Source: TMED-70 sp036164085 (GTDB lineage: Bacteria; Chloroflexota; Dehalococcoidia; Lucifugimonadales; Lucifugimonadaceae). From it: 26,255 nucleotides of DNA. The notes beneath the pieces are model-generated. The model was not told where the DNA came from. It saw nothing but the letters and a program-made list of their open reading frames with translations, and did not search any database. The stretch is from the NCBI GenBank assembly GCA_036164085.1, contig JAYZJV010000045.1:1-26255 (forward strand), written 5' to 3'. The translations under genes and the position numbers were made by a program. Of this stretch, positions 18,075 to 25,574 are shown piece by piece (positions within the stretch are counted from its first letter, which is position 1; every line of letters begins with the position of its first letter).

Positions 18075-18077
18075 TAA

Positions 18078-19373
18078 ATGGCAAAGAATAGGAAATCTCA
18101 TTATCATGCTGATATGCTTTCTGTTGAAGAAGCAAGAGAAAAAATACTTTCTCAATTTAATTCTTTAAATGAAGTGAAAATAAACTTAAATGATTCTTTA
18201 GGTTGCGTGATTTCTAGAGATGTAGCTTCTGATATTAGTGTTCCTCCTTGGAATAATTCTGCTATGGATGGCTATGCAATAATTCAACAAGATGTCAAAA
18301 ATGCGACTGAAGAAAAAATGATTTTTTTAAAAGTCGTAGAAAAAATCTCAGCTGGAGAACTACCTAAAAAGATAATAACATCAGGTCAATCTGCAAGAAT
18401 TATGACTGGTGCTCCAATACCTAAAGGAGCAGACGCAGTTGTACCGTTTGAGGACACTGATGAACTAACATCAAAATCTTCTAAATCAATAGGTATCAAA
18501 CTTGCAGTAGAAAAATTTGAAAATATTAGAAAAAAAGGGGAAGATATTTCTAAGGGAGATTTGATTTTAAAAAAAGGGAATGAAATAACCCCAGCAATTA
18601 TAGGTGTTTTAGCATCTATTGGTTTTTCAGAAATAAATGTTTATAGAAAACCCAAAATCGGAATTTTATCCACAGGTAATGAACTTATAGAACCAGGTGA
18701 TACAATTCAAAAGGGAAAAATATTCAATTCAAATACTTTTTCTATATCAGCTTTGTCAAAACAATATGGAGCTATTCCCATAACTCAAACACACTCTTTA
18801 GATACTATTGTTGATCTAGAAAATAAATTAAATAATTTCAAAGATGTAGACTTGATTGTTACGTCTGCAGGTGTATCTAAAGGTGATTATGACGTAGTAA
18901 AAGATGTTTTAAGTAAAAATGGAGATATGAATTTTTGGTCAGTTAATATGAGGCCTGCTAAGCCCCTTGCTTTTGGGAAAATCAATATTGATGGTAACAT
19001 TATTCCGTTGTTAGGCTTACCTGGTAATCCTGTTAGCGCAATGATAGCTTTTGAAAAATTTGGAAGATACGCAATTGATAAAATGATGGGTAAAAAAATG
19101 AAGCACAGGCCTATTATAAAAGCCATTTTAAAAAAAGACATTCATAATTATGATGGACGACGTCTTTATGCAAGAGTAAAGGTTGAAAAATCAAGCAACT
19201 CTAAAATCATTGCAACACCATTAAAAAACCAAAGCTCTGGAGTATTAACATCTATGTTTTTATCTAATGGATTAGCTATTTGCCCTGCGGGTACTGATAT
19301 ACTTAATAAGGGTCAAGAAATTGACGTAGAAATGTTTGCTTGGAATGAAGAAATTTCTGAAATAATTAATTGA
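18078..19373 (+). CDS. moeA: Molybdopterin molybdenumtransferase MoeA
   Basis: Inserts molybdate into adenylated molybdopterin in the last step of molybdenum-cofactor synthesis. 431 residues, with the MoeA order of blocks: VPPWNNSAMDGYAI (domain I-II junction), ARIMTGAPIPKGADAVVPFED, then the MogA-like domain with GILSTGNELIEPGD, GKIFNSNTF, VTSAGVSKGDYDVVKDVL and NMRPAKPLAFG, then GLPGNPVSAMIAFEKF and a C-terminal beta domain. The N-terminus has a short basic extension, MAKNRKSHYHAD. The ATG directly follows the pheT stop, so it is probably carried on the pheST transcript. moaA of the same pathway is at the right end of the window in another unit. Confidence 0.96.
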   Translation: MAKNRKSHYHADMLSVEEAREKILSQFNSLNEVKINLNDSLGCVISRDVASDISVPPWNNSAMDGYAIIQQDVKNATEEKMIFLKVVEKISAGELPKKIITSGQSARIMTGAPIPKGADAVVPFEDTDELTSKSSKSIGIKLAVEKFENIRKKGEDISKGDLILKKGNEITPAIIGVLASIGFSEINVYRKPKIGILSTGNELIEPGDTIQKGKIFNSNTFSISALSKQYGAIPITQTHSLDTIVDLENKLNNFKDVDLIVTSAGVSKGDYDVVKDVLSKNGDMNFWSVNMRPAKPLAFGKINIDGNIIPLLGLPGNPVSAMIAFEKFGRYAIDKMMGKKMKHRPIIKAILKKDIHNYDGRRLYARVKVEKSSNSKIIATPLKNQSSGVLTSMFLSNGLAICPAGTDILNKGQEIDVEMFAWNEEISEIIN

Positions 19374-19384
19374 TAAGGATGAAT

Positions 19385-19816
19385 ATGACTGTAAGTAGAA
19401 ATGAAAACGTAATAACTGATGATAAATACAATATTGACTTCAATGCTTTTGAAAAATCTGATTTATCATTAAATTTTTTAATTATTGACAAATTTTTTGA
19501 ACTTTCAGATCGAAAAACCCTTCTTTCTTTATCACTCACAGAACTTCTTAAAAAAGTTTCAGAAATAGACAAAGATATGAAAGAAAAGCCAGAAGACCAT
19601 CTTTTAAAGAAGTTTGTTCTTCCTGGAACTTCACTAATTGAAGCAGTTTTCAGGATATTGATTTTGAATGGAAATAAAGCAATGGGAATACCAGAGATGG
19701 AAGAAAAGCTAAAGATAGCTTGGGCTACAGTTATTTACCTTAAATCTTATACTCAAGAAACTATTAGTGAAATGCTAATTTCAGAAAATGAATATTTCAT
19801 AAAAAAATCTGATTAA
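19385..19816 (+). CDS. Unrecognised protein after moeA
   Basis: A 143-residue soluble protein that I do not recognise. It has a polar N-terminus (1-25), an amphipathic helical region (28-65, with FLIIDKFFELSDRKTLLSLSLTELL inside it), a charged linker, and a C-terminal part (79-143) with LPGTSLIEAVFRILILNG and MGIPEMEEKLKIAW that could be a winged-helix-like fold; that is a guess from the pattern only. No cysteines, signal peptide or membrane helix. Starts: TTG 19370, ATG 19379 and ATG 19385 are in frame. I chose 19385 because AAGGA lies six bases before it. It is co-directional with moeA, almost overlapping its stop, and its own stop overlaps the convergent ctaG stop in the tetranucleotide TTAA. 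Confidence 0.7.
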   Translation: MTVSRNENVITDDKYNIDFNAFEKSDLSLNFLIIDKFFELSDRKTLLSLSLTELLKKVSEIDKDMKEKPEDHLLKKFVLPGTSLIEAVFRILILNGNKAMGIPEMEEKLKIAWATVIYLKSYTQETISEMLISENEYFIKKSD

Positions 19817-20652
19817 GGTTTGTATTTTCTAGAATTTTTAGTTTGATTGTCTGACCATTTAAAAAAAAGGACAGTTAAAGTACCTAAGAAAATTGTATTA
19901 CCTGGTATCCACATTATAAGCCCTCCAATTTTTTGATCTTCAATTGCTTCTATTCCAAATAATCTAGGCATATTTTCTCCATATAGTACTCCATCGGATA
20001 GTGTAATAAATGCAGCAACTACGGCTGTTGGTGTCACAGCTAATAAAAGATAAACTATCCTAAGGGGCAAACTAATACGTTTAGACCCAAGATTTAGCCC
20101 TATAAGAGGCCACCAAAATAAAAATCCACTAATTAAAAATGATATATGTTCAAAATAATGAACTAAAGTAAAGTCTAATGCATAGTTAAAAAAAATTGGA
20201 AGATGCCATGTCCATAATGAAATCACATAGAAAATCAGAGTAAATTTTGGCGAAGTTATTTTAGATAAAAAATTTCTAAAATAACTTTTAGGCCTTATAA
20301 AATCAGCTAATCCTATTCGTATTATTCTTGGAAAAAACCAAAGGTTAGCAGAAAAAAATAATCCGGACAAAAATAATGGAGGAACTATCATAATTAATAA
20401 TAGATGTTGTATCATATGAACCCAGAAAGTTTTTTCAAAATTTCCGAATGGACCCAATAACGCTGTGATAAGAAAAATATATGCAAAAAATCCTCTCAAA
20501 AATTTTATAATTAGTCCTTTGGATTTGTTGTTATTTATTAATTTATAAGAACCAATTGTGTAGATAGTAAAAGCAGCAATTAATAAAAAGAACAGAGTTG
20601 AATTAATGCTCCATTTTAGAAAAAATTCTATTGCTGATATTTCATTATTCAA
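19813..20652 (-). CDS. ctaG: Cytochrome c oxidase assembly factor CtaG (caa3 type)
   Basis: A 279-residue membrane protein with about seven helices, matching the caa3_CtaG family required to form active caa3 oxidase in Bacillus, probably in copper-site assembly. Conserved-looking histidines are in WVHMIQHLLLIM and LVHYFEHISFL, followed by FWWPLIGLNLGSKR. The start is TTG at 20652: upstream in frame there is a stop five codons earlier, and no in-frame ATG lies near the N-terminus. It lies 15 bases after ctaF as the last gene of the oxidase operon, and its stop overlaps the stop of the convergent unknown gene. Confidence 0.9.
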   Translation of the reverse strand: MNNEISAIEFFLKWSINSTLFFLLIAAFTIYTIGSYKLINNNKSKGLIIKFLRGFFAYIFLITALLGPFGNFEKTFWVHMIQHLLLIMIVPPLFLSGLFFSANLWFFPRIIRIGLADFIRPKSYFRNFLSKITSPKFTLIFYVISLWTWHLPIFFNYALDFTLVHYFEHISFLISGFLFWWPLIGLNLGSKRISLPLRIVYLLLAVTPTAVVAAFITLSDGVLYGENMPRLFGIEAIEDQKIGGLIMWIPGNTIFLGTLTVLFFKWSDNQTKNSRKYKP

Positions 20653-20667
20653 TTTATTTCTGTCTGA

Positions 20668-21105
20668 TTATCCACCAAAACCATGAAATGCTGATAAAAG
20701 AATAAATAGCGAAAATATGAAAATACCTATTACCATACATGTCACAAATACATATGAGAATAATTTATGGTCAAATCTTAAATGCATAAAAAAGGCTACA
20801 ACTAAAGAAAATTTTATAAGAGAGAATCCAAGCATTGCTGGAACTAAAATATACCTTAATCCTTCTTGATCAAACCACCAAACTTCTACAATAGTTATGA
20901 TTCCAAGTATGGCAGCAATAGCCCAGTAGTATGTTGGACCTGCGTGACCTTTACCTGATGTAATCCAAACTATAAAATCTTTTGTTTTTTGTACAAGACT
21001 ACCGAATGGATGTTCATTTTGAGGGTTTGCTTCAGCTTCTGATGTTTTTGGGATTTTCCACCACCCATTTCCATTATGATGAAACAAATCTTTTAATAAA
21101 GACAA
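20668..21105 (-). CDS. ctaF: Cytochrome c oxidase subunit IV (prokaryotic)
   Basis: A 145-residue small subunit of the oxidase with three predicted helices (about 60-75, 85-110 and 120-140), a typical COX4_pro pattern: SGKGHAGPTYYWAIAAILG, VEVWW, then AFFMHLRFDHKLF. The soluble N-terminal 50 residues (FHHNGNGWWKIP) are longer than in the shortest family members. The start is TTG at 21105, fixed by an AGGAG (21114-21118) eight bases upstream; there is no in-frame ATG. It follows ctaE by 15 bases. Probably a stabilising or assembly subunit rather than a catalytic one. Confidence 0.88.
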   Translation of the reverse strand: MSLLKDLFHHNGNGWWKIPKTSEAEANPQNEHPFGSLVQKTKDFIVWITSGKGHAGPTYYWAIAAILGIITIVEVWWFDQEGLRYILVPAMLGFSLIKFSLVVAFFMHLRFDHKLFSYVFVTCMVIGIFIFSLFILLSAFHGFGG

Positions 21106-21120
21106 TTTTATTTCTCCTAT

Positions 21121-21771
21121 CTAGTGTGCAGCTTCCCATGGTATTCCACCAGGAGGTACTCCATCCCCAGCTGTTATTAAATATAATAATCCAAAAATAA
21201 GAATCCATACAATATCAACGAAATGCCAATATAGTCCTGCAATTTCTAAATCAACTGCATTATCACTCGTCAAATTACCATTAAATTCATTATAGAGTAA
21301 AAAGATCAACCATATTATTCCCAAAGAAACGTGAGCTCCATGTAAACTTGTAAGTGTAAAAAAGGTAGATCCAAATAAATTCACTTGTGGGGTCATTCCA
21401 ATATGAGCAAAATGACTAAATTCATAGACTTGAAAACCCATAAAAGTTAATCCCATTACTATTACTGCAAACAACCAAAATTTAGCTAATCCCATCTTAG
21501 ATTCTTTTAAGTAATGCAATGCTAGAACAATTCCTAATGAACTCATTAAGAGCACAAATGTACTTACCGTTGTTATAGGTATGTCAAGGGTATCTGCAGG
21601 GTAAGGTCCATTTAAGCTTTTATTTCTATAAGCCATGAAGGTTCCAATAAAGGTCCCAAAAAACATTACGTCTGATCCAAGAAAAGCCCACATTAGCAAT
21701 TTTTTATTGCTTACTCCAGTAGAGTTATTTATCTCTTCACCGTGGTGTATTGTTACATTATCGCTTGACAT
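21121..21771 (-). CDS. ctaE: Cytochrome c oxidase subunit III
   Basis: Membrane subunit III of the heme-copper oxidase, 216 residues with five helices, the short form that lacks the first two helices of the mitochondrial protein. Landmarks are KLLMWAFLGSDVMFFGTFIG, FQVYEFSHF, STFFTLTSLHGAHVSLGI and GLYWHFVDIVWILIF. In Bacillus-type caa3 enzymes the two missing helices are fused to the end of subunit I, and CtaD here indeed has two extra C-terminal helices. ATG with AAGGA four bases upstream. Sits 12 bases after ctaD. Confidence 0.95.
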   Translation of the reverse strand: MSSDNVTIHHGEEINNSTGVSNKKLLMWAFLGSDVMFFGTFIGTFMAYRNKSLNGPYPADTLDIPITTVSTFVLLMSSLGIVLALHYLKESKMGLAKFWLFAVIVMGLTFMGFQVYEFSHFAHIGMTPQVNLFGSTFFTLTSLHGAHVSLGIIWLIFLLYNEFNGNLTSDNAVDLEIAGLYWHFVDIVWILIFGLLYLITAGDGVPPGGIPWEAAH

Positions 21772-21783
21772 TATTCCTTCTTT

Positions 21784-23676
21784 CTAGTGATGACTATCAT
21801 GTGGTTCATTTACAGGTTCAGTCGACCAACCTATAGACCCCCAAAAAACTAATATTAATCCTATTGTTACTAAAGCATACGTGTACATTACCCCAAGTGC
21901 AGCTAAAGATAATCCAATTCCTATAAATACAGGATAATAAGATAAATCAGGAAGATGAATATCATCTTCATTAACTTTTGAAGTATCTTCAACTTTAGCT
22001 TTTGGCTCCAAAGATCCTTTAGGACTACCTTCTAATAAACTAGGATATTTTTTATACCACCAGTCATCTATGTGTTTTACTTCGGGTGTTTTTGCAAAAT
22101 TATAGTGTGGAGGAGGAGATGATATTGACCACTCTAAAGTTCTTCCATCCCATGGGTCACCTGAAGCAACTTTTTTGTTTCTCATAGAGTAAATTACATT
22201 ATTCATAAACAAAGCTACTGCCAGAGCTATAACAAATCCTCCTAAAGTAGCAGCCATATTGGATAACTCCCAACCCATATTGTCAGCATATGTATAAATT
22301 CTTCTAGGCATCCCATCCATTCCCAACCAATGCATTGGAGCAAATTGAAGATTAAAGCCTATCATCATTAGAATAAAAATAATTTTACCCAGTTTTTCAT
22401 TTAGGAAATATCCAAAAAATTTAGGCCACCAAAAGAAAAGGCCTCCAAAGATAGCGAAAATAGCGCCACCAAAAAGCACATAATGAAAATGAGCAACGAC
22501 GTAGTACGTATCTTGCTGTTGAGCATCTGAAGGTGATGCAGCATGAGTTACACCCGATAGTCCTCCTATTGTAAACATTGCAATGAAACCAATTGAAAAT
22601 AACATTGCTGTGGTAAATCTAATGGAACCTCCCCATAGAGTTGCCATCCAGTTAAATATTTTTACCCCAGTAGGGACTGCAATAAACATTGTTGAAATAG
22701 TAAATGCAGTATTTGCAGCTGGCCCCAAGCCAACTGTAAACATGTGATGACTCCATACAAACCACCCCATAAAACCAATTCCAGCTCCAGAGAAAACTAT
22801 GAAACTATATCCAAAAAGAGGCTTTCTGGCAAAAGTAGGTAATATTTCAGAAACTATACCCATTGCTGGAAGAATTAAAATATATACTTCAGGATGCCCA
22901 AAGAGCCAAAAAATATGTTGCCAAAAAATCGGATCTCCACCAGCTTCTGAATTGAAGAAATTAGTTCCATAAACCCTGTCAGCTGTCATTTGGATTCCTG
23001 CAACACCAAGTATCGGAAGTGCTAAGACTATAAGTATTGATGTTATAAATGTCATCCAAGTAAACACAGGCATTTTCATCATAGACATACCAGGGGCTCT
23101 CATGTTAATTATTGTAACTATAAAATTTAGACCAGCTGCTATTGAGGCTACCCCAAGCACGTTAAGCCCCATAACCCAATATGTCATGCCATGTCCAGGG
23201 TTAAAATTAATAGTTGAGTTTGGAGGATACCCAAACCATCCACCATTAGGTGCCCCTCCTGTAAACCAACTAATATTCATAAGAATAGATCCACAAATAA
23301 ACACCCATAAACTAAGAGCATTTAATCTTGGAAAAGCGACATCTCTTGCACCAATTTGTAAAGGAACTAGCCAATTGAAAAAAGCAGCTGAAAGAGGCAT
23401 TACAACTAAAAATACCATGGTTGTACCATGCATAGTAAATAACTGATTATATAATTCAGGGTCAATGATGTCAGCTTCAGCATGTGAAAGTTGAATTCTA
23501 ATTAGCAGGGCTTCTATGCCTCCTATAATAAACCAGAAAAATGAAACTAATCCGTACATTGTTCCAATTTTTTTATGATCAACTGTTCCTACCCAAGACC
23601 ATATACCGTAGTGTCCCATTGGCCTAGGAAATATCCTAGGGAGTTGAAATTGTTTTGGTTTACTTGTAATACTCAA
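21784..23676 (-). CDS. ctaD: Cytochrome c oxidase subunit I, A1 type
   Basis: Catalytic subunit holding heme a and the heme a3-CuB centre. In its 630 residues I see the heme a ligand His83 (TMHGTTMVF), the CuB set His261 (FGHPEVY) with His310/His311 (WSHHMF), the cross-linked Tyr265, and His396/His398 (AHFHYV) for hemes a3 and a. Proton-channel residues of A1 oxidases are present: Asp112, Asn101 and Asn119 (D channel), Glu263, and Thr336 and Lys339 (K channel, VPTGVKIF). So it is a proton-pumping A1-type oxidase. After a charged linker (about 530-575) two more helices (about 580-615) follow, as in Bacillus CtaD. The start is TTG at 23676 with GAGGG five bases upstream. No in-frame ATG fits. 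Confidence 0.97.
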   Translation of the reverse strand: MSITSKPKQFQLPRIFPRPMGHYGIWSWVGTVDHKKIGTMYGLVSFFWFIIGGIEALLIRIQLSHAEADIIDPELYNQLFTMHGTTMVFLVVMPLSAAFFNWLVPLQIGARDVAFPRLNALSLWVFICGSILMNISWFTGGAPNGGWFGYPPNSTINFNPGHGMTYWVMGLNVLGVASIAAGLNFIVTIINMRAPGMSMMKMPVFTWMTFITSILIVLALPILGVAGIQMTADRVYGTNFFNSEAGGDPIFWQHIFWLFGHPEVYILILPAMGIVSEILPTFARKPLFGYSFIVFSGAGIGFMGWFVWSHHMFTVGLGPAANTAFTISTMFIAVPTGVKIFNWMATLWGGSIRFTTAMLFSIGFIAMFTIGGLSGVTHAASPSDAQQQDTYYVVAHFHYVLFGGAIFAIFGGLFFWWPKFFGYFLNEKLGKIIFILMMIGFNLQFAPMHWLGMDGMPRRIYTYADNMGWELSNMAATLGGFVIALAVALFMNNVIYSMRNKKVASGDPWDGRTLEWSISSPPPHYNFAKTPEVKHIDDWWYKKYPSLLEGSPKGSLEPKAKVEDTSKVNEDDIHLPDLSYYPVFIGIGLSLAALGVMYTYALVTIGLILVFWGSIGWSTEPVNEPHDSHH

Positions 23677-23688
23677 TATATCCCTCTT

Positions 23689-24831
23689 TTAATTATTATA
23701 TGTAGCTGAACTCTCAGTTGAGGGTTTCAAGCTTAATAAATATTTTGCTATTTGATTGATTTGTTCACTAGTCAAATTATTTTCATCTTTATAGATTGCA
23801 GCATGATTCTTCATTCTTGTTCCAAGTTTTATCGTGTCTGGATTTTCAATCCATTTGACTAAATTATCATGATTATTTTCTTTTATTCCTGCTCCTAAAG
23901 TTATTCTATTCCCAAAATTAGTAAGATTTGGAGCTGAAACAATTGCAGAATTTTCTTTATCTTTTTTCCATTCATCCCAACGTTTGAATTGAGATTCTAT
24001 TTCTTTAGTATAAGCACCTTTTTTGTATGAGTCATAAGTGTGACACATACTGCAATTTCCAACAAATAACTTTCGGCCTTCATCTTCATCTGAACCGCTA
24101 GTTAATTTTTCTGGAGGGGTTCTCATTTCTTTTAGCCAATTTTGATAATCCTCTTTTGAGTGAACTATAACTCTAAACCTCATCATCGCATGTACTATTC
24201 CACAGAATTCAGCACATTGTCCGTAATATAAACCTGGATCATCAGCCTTTATATATAGTTCATTTTCATGATTCGGGACCATATCTACCTTACCTGCTAT
24301 TTTTGGAATCCAGAATGAATGTAGCACATCTTGAGAACCAATTTTTACTATTACATCAGTGTCTTCCGGGAGATGCAATTCATTGGCGGTCACAACTTCT
24401 TCAGTGGGGTAATTGAATTCAAACCACCATTGATGCCCAACTGCTTCAACTACTAAAGAATTTTCTTCTTCTGGCATTACTTGAGTATCCCATATAGCGA
24501 TTACAGTAGGTATAGCAATTATTACAATAATTATGGCAGGTATGATTGTCCAAGTGATTTCTAGTTTTAAATTCCCGTGAGTTTGTACAGGTAGTTTATC
24601 GTCTTTTCTTTTGTATTTGAAAGTAAGAAATAAAATACCTCCTTCAACAATAATAAAGACAACCACTGCAATCCAAAAAACAAATAAGAATAGATTTTTT
24701 TGAATCTCTGCTACTGGACCGTGTGCATCCCATGTTGATTGAGGGCTTTCCGGGCTACATGCAATAGCGAAAAGTAAAAGGGCAAATATTATTCCAGCTC
24801 TAATTACAGACTTCATTCTCTTCTTTATCAT
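23689..24831 (-). CDS. ctaC: Cytochrome c oxidase subunit II with fused cytochrome c
   Basis: Electron-entry subunit of a caa3 oxidase, 380 residues. A lipoprotein-like signal ends at Cys25 (LLLFAIAC), though its -3 residue is Ala, so lipidation is likely but not certain. Two membrane helices follow (about 46-72 and 95-115). The cupredoxin domain has the aromatic GHQWWFEFN (132-140) and the full CuA set: His171, Cys206, Glu208, Cys210, His214 and Met217. A C-terminal cytochrome c domain carries CSMCH (260-264) and a probable axial Met340 (GTRMKNH). Starts at 24831 and 24816 (Met6) are both possible; the second has an AAGAG-like site and also gives a good signal peptide. First gene of the oxidase operon. 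Confidence 0.96.
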   Translation of the reverse strand: MIKKRMKSVIRAGIIFALLLFAIACSPESPQSTWDAHGPVAEIQKNLFLFVFWIAVVVFIIVEGGILFLTFKYKRKDDKLPVQTHGNLKLEITWTIIPAIIIVIIAIPTVIAIWDTQVMPEEENSLVVEAVGHQWWFEFNYPTEEVVTANELHLPEDTDVIVKIGSQDVLHSFWIPKIAGKVDMVPNHENELYIKADDPGLYYGQCAEFCGIVHAMMRFRVIVHSKEDYQNWLKEMRTPPEKLTSGSDEDEGRKLFVGNCSMCHTYDSYKKGAYTKEIESQFKRWDEWKKDKENSAIVSAPNLTNFGNRITLGAGIKENNHDNLVKWIENPDTIKLGTRMKNHAAIYKDENNLTSEQINQIAKYLLSLKPSTESSATYNN

Positions 24832-24913
24832 ATAATTTTTGGATTCAGATAAATTATAAATTTAATTTAATCTAAATACATTGTAAGTTTTTTTACTCTT
24901 TTAGCCACAAAGA

Positions 24914-24942
24914 ATTATAGCATTTATTGTAATTTATTGTAA
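24914..24942 (-). promoter_or_regulatory. Promoter of the cta (cytochrome oxidase) operon
   Basis: On the minus strand TTACAA (24937-24942) is followed by a 17-base spacer and an extended -10, TGCTATAAT, with TATAAT at 24914-24919. This is the best sigma70-type promoter in the window. It faces ctaC and would give a leader of about 75 bases. The spacer and -35 contain a direct repeat described separately. Confidence 0.72.
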
Positions 24943-24944
24943 TT
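24922..24944. repeat. 10-bp tandem repeat at the cta promoter
   Basis: The unit ATTTATTGTA occurs twice head to tail (24922-24931 and 24932-24941) followed by ATT. With a 10-bp period, both copies face the same side of the helix. The second copy overlaps the -35 box of the cta promoter and the first fills its spacer, a position suited to a regulator site, but chance in such AT-rich DNA cannot be excluded. Confidence 0.6.
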
Positions 24945-24977
24945 ATCAAAAAAAACACAATATTTAATTATTAATTT

Positions 24978-25571
24978 ATGAAAATTTTAGTTGCTACAAC
25001 CAACGAGGGAAAAATCAAAGAATTTGAACAAATTTTTGCAGAAAAATTTGAAATATTAACTCTAAATGACCTGTCTATTAAAATTGATGTTGAAGAAACG
25101 GGTGTTACGTTTCATCAAAATGCATTAATAAAAGCTACTCAATATTTTGAATTATCAAAAATTCCAACTCTTTCAGAAGATTCTGGATTAGAAATCGCAG
25201 AATTAAATGGTGAACCGGGCATTTTTTCTGCAAGATATGGGGGAGCCGATCTCAATGATCGAGAAAGGGTTGATTTGATATTGCAAAAATTATCTAATGT
25301 TCCAAGTAAAAAACGTCAAGCAAAATTTGTTTCAGTCATTTGTGGCGTGGGATTTGCAGAAACCCCAATTTATTCAGAAGGAATACTAGATGGACATATT
25401 GCTGAACAAAAAAACGGTAAAAATGGATTTGGCTATGATCCAATATTTTTACCAATTGGAAGTGACCAGACCACTGCATCAATGTCAAAAGAAGAAAAAA
25501 ATAAGATTTCTCATAGAAGAAAGTCTATAGATAAATTTCTTAAAATACTTATAAGAGATAAAATTATATAA
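24978..25571 (+). CDS. rdgB: XTP/dITP diphosphatase (RdgB/HAM1 family)
   Basis: Hydrolyses dITP, XTP and related non-canonical purine nucleotides to monophosphates, keeping them out of DNA and RNA. 197 residues, the normal length. Landmarks are ATTNEGKIKEF (6-16), Glu40, the general-base region SEDSGLEI with Asp68, FSARYGG (83-89), FGYDPIF (151-157) and the terminal SHRRKS. The ATG has no Shine-Dalgarno. A weak plus-strand promoter (TTGTAA, 18 bases, TATTTA) may lie in the spacer shared with the cta operon. moaA starts 3 bases after its stop, so the two are probably co-transcribed. Confidence 0.96.
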   Translation: MKILVATTNEGKIKEFEQIFAEKFEILTLNDLSIKIDVEETGVTFHQNALIKATQYFELSKIPTLSEDSGLEIAELNGEPGIFSARYGGADLNDRERVDLILQKLSNVPSKKRQAKFVSVICGVGFAETPIYSEGILDGHIAEQKNGKNGFGYDPIFLPIGSDQTTASMSKEEKNKISHRRKSIDKFLKILIRDKII

Positions 25572-25574
25572 ATT

